A stretch of DNA of 64,000 nt from Anaerolineaceae bacterium. GTDB taxonomy: Bacteria; Chloroflexota; Anaerolineae; Anaerolineales; Anaerolineaceae. Shown one piece after another: positions 58,113 through 64,000 of this stretch (position 1 is its first letter; every line of letters begins with the position of its first letter). Below the pieces are notes generated by a model. The model saw only the letters and a program-made list of their open reading frames with translations. It was not told the origin of the DNA and ran no database searches. The DNA lies in assembly GCA_011620555.1 (NCBI GenBank), contig WOYY01000058.1, positions 1-64,000 on the forward strand. Reading direction: 5' to 3'. The position numbers and the translations under genes were made by a program.

Positions 58113-58364
58113 TTATTCTGGCTCGACGATATCGAGCTTGGTTCGGTTGCCATCACGAGCAGCAGCAACCTTGAGCAGGGTCCGCAAGGAATTCGCGACC
58201 CGGCCGCCCTTGCCGATCACCCGTCCCATGTCCTCTTTCGCGACATGCAGGTTCAGGTAAACGGTGTTGCCCCGTGTATGAGTTTCAACATTGATTTCAG
58301 TGGGTTGGTCAACCAGGGACTGGGCGACAAACTCAACCAAACCTTGCAGGTTCTCACCTTTCAT
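58113..58364 (-). CDS. khpA: KH-domain RNA-binding protein (KhpA/YlqC)
   Basis: LNLHVAKEDMGRVIGKGGRVANSLRTLLKVAAA KH GxxG motif; lies between rpsP and rimM. Confidence 0.9.
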   Translation of the reverse strand: MKGENLQGLVEFVAQSLVDQPTEINVETHTRGNTVYLNLHVAKEDMGRVIGKGGRVANSLRTLLKVAAARDGNRTKLDIVEPE

Positions 58365-58385
58365 CTTGCCACGCGCCTTTCTGAA

Positions 58386-58739
58386 CTATGAATTTGCTGG
58401 CGGATTTGTGCGGGGGTCTGTAACCCGCTCATCATAAACTTTGCTGCCTTCTTCCGTCAAAGCCTCGACATCTTCACCCGCTTTAAAGCGTTCATAGCGG
58501 TCCCAAAGTTCGGTCTGTTTGAAAAGACGGTCAACAGCTTCGGTGGGTTGAGCGCCGACGCTCAGCCAGTAGAAGACCCGATCATCCTTTAAAACGATCG
58601 TGGAGGGTTCGGTCCTGGGGTTGTAATGACCCACCACTTCCAGAAACCGACCATCTCGGGGTTTTTCTTTGTCAGCGACAACAACACGGTAACTTGCCTG
58701 ATTCCGGGAACCAACCCGGCGCAATCGAATACGTACCAT
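58386..58739 (-). CDS. rpsP: 30S ribosomal protein S16
   Basis: MVRIRLRRVGSRNQASYRVVVADKEKPRDGRFLEVVGHYNPRTEP. Confidence 0.96.
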   Translation of the reverse strand: MVRIRLRRVGSRNQASYRVVVADKEKPRDGRFLEVVGHYNPRTEPSTIVLKDDRVFYWLSVGAQPTEAVDRLFKQTELWDRYERFKAGEDVEALTEEGSKVYDERVTDPRTNPPANS

Positions 58740-58845
58740 CGAAAATATGCTCCTCTTTTATAATATGGATCTAATATTTTGAGCCTGAGTCCTGCAAAAG
58801 GCTTGAGAGAGCGTTGAAGGAAACGCTGACCTTTTCGACGTCCGG

Positions 58846-60168
58846 CTATCGCATCATACGGCCTAAACCTTTGCCGCCTGATTTCTGTAAAGTTTTGAGC
58901 AGCCGCTGGGTATCACGGAAGCGCTTCATGACCTGATTGACCACTTGCACGTCCAAACCTGAACCCTGCGCAATCCTGCGCCTGCGGCTGGCATTCAACA
59001 ATTTCGGGTTCCGCCTCTCGGCCACCGTCATGGAGTTGATCACCGCCTCAACCTGCTTCAGCTGACCCTCTGCTTCTTCCGGATCAACCTGGCGGGCAAC
59101 CTGCCCCATCTGGCCGGGCATCATATCCAGGATCTGCCCCAGCGGCCCCATCTTGCGCATCTGCTTCAATTGTTTGGCGAAGTCTTCGAGGGTGAACTCA
59201 CCGCGCATCAGCTTTTCAGCCTGCTCTTCGGCCTGTTCCTGATCGAAACTTGCTTCAGCCTTCTCGATCAGCCCCAAAACATCACCCATACCGAGGATGC
59301 GAGAGGCTAACCTTCCTGGATTATACTCCTCAATTGCATCCACACCTTCGCCAACGCCCAAATACTTGATCGGCACGCCGGTCACTTCCCGGATGGAAAT
59401 GGCGGCGCCGCCGCGGGCATCACCGTCAATCTTGGTCATGATCAGGCCCGAGATGGGCAGCTCCTGACGGAAGCCCTGAGCCACATTGAGCGCTTCCTGA
59501 CCGATCATGGAATCCACCACCAGCAGGATCTCGGTCAGCGGCACTTTCTTCTGGATGGCGTTGAGTTCGTCCATCAGCTCACTATCGAGCTGCGAACGCC
59601 CCGCGGTATCCAGGATCATCACCGTGGTGCCGCCCTTCTTTGCGGTCTGATAAGCTTCCTCCGCAAGTTTGGGTGGGGCAACGCCCTCTTTGGCATAAAC
59701 TGGGACATCAATCTGTTCGCCCAGCGTCTGCAGCTGCTTGACCGCAGCCGGACGGTAAGGGTCCGCTGCGACCAGTAAGACCCGCTCGCCCTGGCTGCGC
59801 AATTTCTTCGCCAGCTTTGCCGCGGCCGTGGTCTTACCGGAACCCTGAAGCCCCACCAGCATGAGCACGAAAGGCCGTTCGCCTTTCAGGTTCAATTCGC
59901 TGGGTTCGCCCAGGGTGGCAATCAACTCTTCGTTGACGATCTTGATGACCTGTTGGGCTGGGTTGAGGGCCTTGGAGACCTCCACCCCCACTGCCCGTTC
60001 CTTCACCCGCTGGGTGAAAGCCTTGACCACGCTGTAGTGGACGTCTGCTTCCAACAGCGCCATGCGAACTTCCCGCATGGCCTGGTCCACGTCCGCCTCG
60101 GAAAGGCGGCCGTGCCGGCGCAGATTTTGAAAAATGGTGTTTAGGCGGTCTGTTAAATTTTCAAACAC
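58846..60168 (-). CDS. ffh: Signal recognition particle protein Ffh
   Basis: VGLQGSGKTTAAAKLA, VAADPYRPAAVKQL, ILDTAGRSQLD, TKIDGDARGGAAISI, C-terminal M domain. Confidence 0.97.
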   Translation of the reverse strand: MFENLTDRLNTIFQNLRRHGRLSEADVDQAMREVRMALLEADVHYSVVKAFTQRVKERAVGVEVSKALNPAQQVIKIVNEELIATLGEPSELNLKGERPFVLMLVGLQGSGKTTAAAKLAKKLRSQGERVLLVAADPYRPAAVKQLQTLGEQIDVPVYAKEGVAPPKLAEEAYQTAKKGGTTVMILDTAGRSQLDSELMDELNAIQKKVPLTEILLVVDSMIGQEALNVAQGFRQELPISGLIMTKIDGDARGGAAISIREVTGVPIKYLGVGEGVDAIEEYNPGRLASRILGMGDVLGLIEKAEASFDQEQAEEQAEKLMRGEFTLEDFAKQLKQMRKMGPLGQILDMMPGQMGQVARQVDPEEAEGQLKQVEAVINSMTVAERRNPKLLNASRRRRIAQGSGLDVQVVNQVMKRFRDTQRLLKTLQKSGGKGLGRMMR

Positions 60169-60212
60169 TATAAAAACTTATTCGATTCTTCCGGTCCAAT
60201 CGTCAACCAGTG

Positions 60213-60241
60213 ATTTTAGCGTGTAAACGGCGGATGGTCAA
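60213..60241 (-). promoter_or_regulatory. Sigma70-type promoter upstream of ffh
   Basis: Minus strand TTGACC-atccgccgtttacacgc (17 nt)-TAAAAT. Confidence 0.55.
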
Positions 60242-60330
60242 GGGACATCCAGGTACAGAACCTTCACCAGCTTCTATTAATGGTGAGAATTCACGCGAAA
60301 ACCCTGGTTTTCCATGCCCTTGATGCCGCA

Positions 60331-61338
60331 TCAGGCCGTATAGGTATCCTCGAACATACATTGCAGGAATTCCTCCGTGCTGATCCCGCCCAGATAGAAC
60401 GGCAGGTCAAACCTCGCCAAGATTTTCCCCACATCTTCCGGATTATATCGAATATCTTTCAAAGCCGCTTCCAGGGAGCCCAGATCGGTCATACCCATAA
60501 AGTCGCCGGAGATCTTGCACTCCTGGAGCCGCCCATCCCTGACATTGACCTGGACCTCCAGCTTCCCGCTCGGGAAACGCCGGCTGTTCCGGTATTCAAA
60601 GGCTGGAGCACGGCCGATGTTCCAATCCCAGGACTGGTATTTTTCCTTCTGGATCTTCTCCACCTCCGCCAGCATCTCAGGCGTCAATTCAAAGCGTTCC
60701 AAGGGATCGTCCTCATCGAAAGCCGCCAGCAGGGCTTGCCAGAAAGCCTGGATATCTTCAAACTGCCCGGCCGGCAAATACTCTTTGATATTAGCCACCC
60801 GGCTCCGGATTGAAGTGACTCCTTTGGAAGCGACCTTGGCCGCATCCACCTGCAGGACGCTTTCCAGCGAATCCAGATTTGAATCATAGAGCAGCGTGCC
60901 GTGGTGCATCAGGCGCCCTTTTTGGATCCGCTGTGCTGTGCCGGAGATCTTTTTGCCATCCAAAAGGAGGTCGTTGCGGCCTCTGATCTCCGCCGGCACG
61001 CCAATCTTGTTGAGGGCTTTGACCATCGGCTCGGCATAGACGGAAATATGCAGCCGGTTCAAGCCTTCGATCGGATAAATGAAGGTGTAATTGAGGTTCC
61101 CCAGGTCATGAAAAACCGCGCCGCCCCCGGAAGGCCGGCGGATGATCTTCGTGCCCAGGGCGCGGGCCGCTTCGAGGTTGACCTCGTTTTCGGCATTCTG
61201 ATATCGCCCAATGATGATCGCGTTGTCATTCTGCCAGAGCATCATGATTCGCTCAAACTGAACCAGCTCCTTCAAACAATATTCCTCCAGCGCCAGATTC
61301 CAGGTGGGGTCCGTGGAGTGCGTTTCGATGTAGATCAT
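60331..61338 (-). CDS. Lipoate--protein ligase
   Basis: MLWQNDNAIIIGRYQNAENEVNLEAARALGTKIIRRPSGGGAVFHDLGNLNYTFI; lipoate ligase C-terminal domain. Confidence 0.93.
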   Translation of the reverse strand: MIYIETHSTDPTWNLALEEYCLKELVQFERIMMLWQNDNAIIIGRYQNAENEVNLEAARALGTKIIRRPSGGGAVFHDLGNLNYTFIYPIEGLNRLHISVYAEPMVKALNKIGVPAEIRGRNDLLLDGKKISGTAQRIQKGRLMHHGTLLYDSNLDSLESVLQVDAAKVASKGVTSIRSRVANIKEYLPAGQFEDIQAFWQALLAAFDEDDPLERFELTPEMLAEVEKIQKEKYQSWDWNIGRAPAFEYRNSRRFPSGKLEVQVNVRDGRLQECKISGDFMGMTDLGSLEAALKDIRYNPEDVGKILARFDLPFYLGGISTEEFLQCMFEDTYTA

Positions 61339-61468
61339 GCGATAAATATCCTTTGGTTAATCCATCCTTTAAGACGACAATAAACAATATCCTATTTTTA
61401 CCCAATTAATCAAGACCCATCAGGATTTTCAAAAATGTTTGGGACCGGGCATATTATTTCATCGCGGT

Positions 61469-61511
61469 TAAAAAAACGCACTCATCGGACACTTGCTTTG
61501 AAGAGTGCGTT
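61469..61511 (-). terminator. Rho-independent terminator
   Basis: Minus strand AACGCACTC-ttcaaagcaagtgtccgat-GAGTGCGTTTTTTTAACC. Confidence 0.75.
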
Positions 61512-61564
61512 GCTGAGATCACCAAAAAATCGGAGGAAAAAACACATTGTCCCGACCTGAACAG

Positions 61565-62064
61565 TTAATGATCGAATAAATCATAATCGGACAGTAAGCC
61601 GTCATCCTTCAAAACTATTCCCGGATTTTCGATTTGAATGCCTTCCTGCTCATAGACCTGAAAGGTAGATGCCTTGAGCAGCTCGCTGCAAGCCTGGAAC
61701 TTTTCCCCAATTCCTGATCAAGGGGCGAATCCTTAACAATATCCCGTTTGTTGATTTTGGAAATCCAATGCTTCAGCCGGTACAGTTTTTGCTCCATATC
61801 CTCCAATTCAATGAAGGTCAGGAGCCGGTTCTTGCTTGCTTCTTCCAGTTCACTCTGGAAAACCTCACATTGCTCAAAGACTTCCCGATAATCCTCTTCG
61901 CGATCCCGGCGAGCCTTTTCGATGATGGCCGCATCCGTCGCAGCATCAATCGATTTCAAGATGAAGTCGTCTGATAAGATCTCCTTTGCGTTTTGGCGGG
62001 AGGCTGTCAGCGAGGTCCCGCAAGGCACGCCTGTTTCAAACAAACGATCCATGGTAGCCCCCAC
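61565..62064 (-). pseudogene. ChrB-like (chromate-resistance regulator N-domain-like) gene remnant with frameshift
   Basis: AIIEKARRDREEDYREVFEQCEVFQSELEEASKNRLLTFIELEDMEQKLYRLKHWISKINKRDIV resembles the helical part of ChrB. A 1-nt slip at GGGGAAAA continues as KFQACSELLKASTFQVYEQEGIQIENPGIVLKDDGLLSDYDLFDH*. Confidence 0.5.
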
Positions 62065-62139
62065 CGCAACGTTTCAGAAAAATACGGGTTAAGCAAAAAG
62101 ATAGTCATGTTCAACGTGTTTAACAATAAGGAATTAACC

Positions 62140-63015
62140 ATGTCTAAAGTTGCTATTGTTACGGATTCAACCGCTTATCTGACGGACGATCTGGTCGCGG
62201 CTTACAACATCACCGTGGTGCCTCTGGTCGTGATCTGGGGCACTGAAACCAGGTTCGACAACGTGGATATCGGGCCCAAGGAATTCTACGAGCGCTTGTC
62301 CAAAGCCAAGACCATGCCCTCCACTTCGCAGCCCACCAATGTCGCCTTCGCAAAAGTCTATCAGAAGCTGCACGCCGAAGGTTATGAGATCCTCACAGTG
62401 GTGATCTCCGCAGCCCTTTCCGGCACGATAGATTCAGCCACTCAGGCCAAAGCGATGGTCCCTGATGCCGTTGTCGAAATTGTGGATTCCAAACTGACCT
62501 CGGTGCCCCTGGCCTATATGGCTTTGGCGGCTGCCCGGGCCGCCAAACGCGGCGCATCTCTGCGGGAATGCAAACAAATCGTCGAAGAGGTCCGCAATCA
62601 CGCCCAAGTCTTTTTCGCTGTGGACACGCTGGAATTCCTCCATCGAGGCGGACGGATTGGCGGCGCCTCCCGTTTTTTGGGGACCGCCCTCAATCTGAAA
62701 CCGATCCTCTACCTGCTGGACGGCAAAATCGAAGCGCTGGAACGGATTCGCACTTCCAAAAAGGCTCACGAGCGCCTGATCGAGCTGGTCGGAGAAAAAG
62801 TCTATGGCCAGGCCCCGATCAATATGATGGGCGTCGTCAGCGCCAATGCTGAAAACCAGGCCAGGCACCTCCTTGAGAAAATTGAAACCCGCTTTTCCCC
62901 CCGGGAGATCATGGTGTCCCAACTCAGCCCCGTGCTCGGCACCCACACCGGCCCCGGCACCGTCGGGGTGGCTTATGTCGCCGGCGTTGATCCGGAATTG
63001 CTCAAACTTGTCTGA
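62140..63015 (+). CDS. DegV family fatty-acid-binding protein
   Basis: VAIVTDSTAYLTDDLVAAYNITVVPLVV, TSQPTNVAF, ISAALSGTIDSA, EFLHRGGRIGGASRFLGTALNLKPIL. ATG 62140 with AAGGA RBS. Confidence 0.93.
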   Translation: MSKVAIVTDSTAYLTDDLVAAYNITVVPLVVIWGTETRFDNVDIGPKEFYERLSKAKTMPSTSQPTNVAFAKVYQKLHAEGYEILTVVISAALSGTIDSATQAKAMVPDAVVEIVDSKLTSVPLAYMALAAARAAKRGASLRECKQIVEEVRNHAQVFFAVDTLEFLHRGGRIGGASRFLGTALNLKPILYLLDGKIEALERIRTSKKAHERLIELVGEKVYGQAPINMMGVVSANAENQARHLLEKIETRFSPREIMVSQLSPVLGTHTGPGTVGVAYVAGVDPELLKLV

Positions 63016-63046
63016 TTCCCATTCCCCTTTTTTACTGGTGACCTTG

Positions 63047-63082
63047 AAGAGGCTGTCTAAAATGGCAGCCTCTTTCTTTTTT
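63047..63082 (+). terminator. Rho-independent terminator downstream of degV-like gene
   Basis: AAGAGGCTG-tctaaaatgg-CAGCCTCTT-TCTTTTTT. Confidence 0.85.
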
Positions 63083-63164
63083 AGCGGAAATCAGCCCCCA
63101 TCGACCGCTGAATTTCGGATAAAATAGAAACCGAAGACCCTCACCCAGCAAAAGGATGGTTAGC

Positions 63165-64000
63165 ATGGACCTCCCTCAGGACATCGGTATCAAAGTTCCA
63201 GACATTCTGCTCCCCAAAGCGAATATTGATCTTCATAAATGGGCCGTGATCGCCTGTGACCAGTTCACCTCAGAGCCGGAATATTGGCAAAAGGTGGATG
63301 AGATCGTCGGCGATTCCCCTTCGACCTACCACATGATCCTGCCGGAAGTCTACCTGGAAACCCCGGAAGAGCAGAAGCGGCTGGCCTCCACCCAGGAAGC
63401 CATGCGCCAATATCTGAAAAGCGGAATTTTCCAGTCCGTGAATGACCTGATCTATGTGCTGCGTGAGGTGGATGGCCGCTGCCGCAAGGGGCTGATGGTC
63501 TGCCTCGATCTGGAGCAATATGATTACAACAAGGGCGCCCAAACCCTGATCCGCGCCACCGAAGGCACCATCCTGGACCGGCTGCCTCCGCGCATCCGCA
63601 TCCGGGAAGGCGCGCCACTGGAACTGCCCCATATCCTGGTCCTCTTTGATGACCCCAACGACACCGTTTTCGGCCCGTTGGATGAACAATCTATGGGCTT
63701 TAAGGAACTCTATGACTTTGACCTGATGCAGGGTAGCGGGCACCTGACCGGCTTCGCGATCAACAATGAGGACGTCCGGCAAAGCATCTTCAAAGCGCTG
63801 GCCGATCTGATTGACCCCGACACCTTTGCTGAAAAATACAACCTCATTCCGGGGCACCACCGCCCCCTGCTCTTCGCGATGGGCGATGGCAACCACTCCC
63901 TGGCGACCGCCAAAGCCATCTGGGAGCAGCTCAAACCCAAGGTCGGCCCAGACCACCCCGCCCGCTACGCCCTGGTGGAGATTGAGAACATCCACTGCCC
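63165..64000 (+). CDS. DUF1015 family protein (3' end outside window)
   Basis: ATG 63165, open to the window end: MDLPQDIGIKVPDILLPKANIDLHKWAVIACDQFTSEPEYWQKVDEIVGDSPSTYHMILPEVYLE... GDGNHSLATAKAIWE. Absent from the ORF track because it is open-ended. Confidence 0.82.
   Translation, partial: MDLPQDIGIKVPDILLPKANIDLHKWAVIACDQFTSEPEYWQKVDEIVGDSPSTYHMILPEVYLETPEEQKRLASTQEAMRQYLKSGIFQSVNDLIYVLREVDGRCRKGLMVCLDLEQYDYNKGAQTLIRATEGTILDRLPPRIRIREGAPLELPHILVLFDDPNDTVFGPLDEQSMGFKELYDFDLMQGSGHLTGFAINNEDVRQSIFKALADLIDPDTFAEKYNLIPGHHRPLLFAMGDGNHSLATAKAIWEQLKPKVGPDHPARYALVEIENIHC

Noticed and set aside
60169-60330. Searched for an SRP RNA (ffs) next to ffh
   Set aside because: No GGTG...GGAAGCAG-type SRP core is visible; the region looks like an ffh promoter/leader only.

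Overview
This 64 kb window looks like ordinary, gene-dense chromosome from a Chloroflexota (Anaerolineae-like) bacterium. That assignment is inferred from gene content: DUF2298/'YYY' membrane proteins, mevalonate kinase plus isopentenyl phosphate kinase, and a zinc-ribbon-fused TopA. I called about 50 protein-coding genes, including a partial cold-shock protein at the left edge and a partial DUF1015 gene running off the right edge. I saw no rRNA, tRNA, CRISPR array, phage or transposase. Main modules: prfA-prmC-sua5-GH36; a bifunctional MetF-like gene plus metH behind a clear SAM-I (S-box) riboswitch on the minus strand; a large minus-strand cell-envelope glycosylation region (31-44.5 kb) with a 1777-aa GT39/DUF2298 fusion; lepA; tlyA; a DPPR-synthase-like UbiA protein, mevalonate kinase and IPK; dGTPase and greA; topA-manC-dprA-rimM-khpA-rpsP-ffh; lplA; and degV. 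The best second-look items are the S-box expression platform (U-tract in the hairpin loop), the GT39/DUF2298 cluster, an HTH/MFS locus with overlapping inverted repeats on its promoter, a triple-hairpin intergenic region at about 47.1 kb, and a frameshifted, truncated ChrB-like gene at about 61.6-62.1 kb. I found no convincing entirely new system. All family calls come from recognising motifs by eye; no searches were run.
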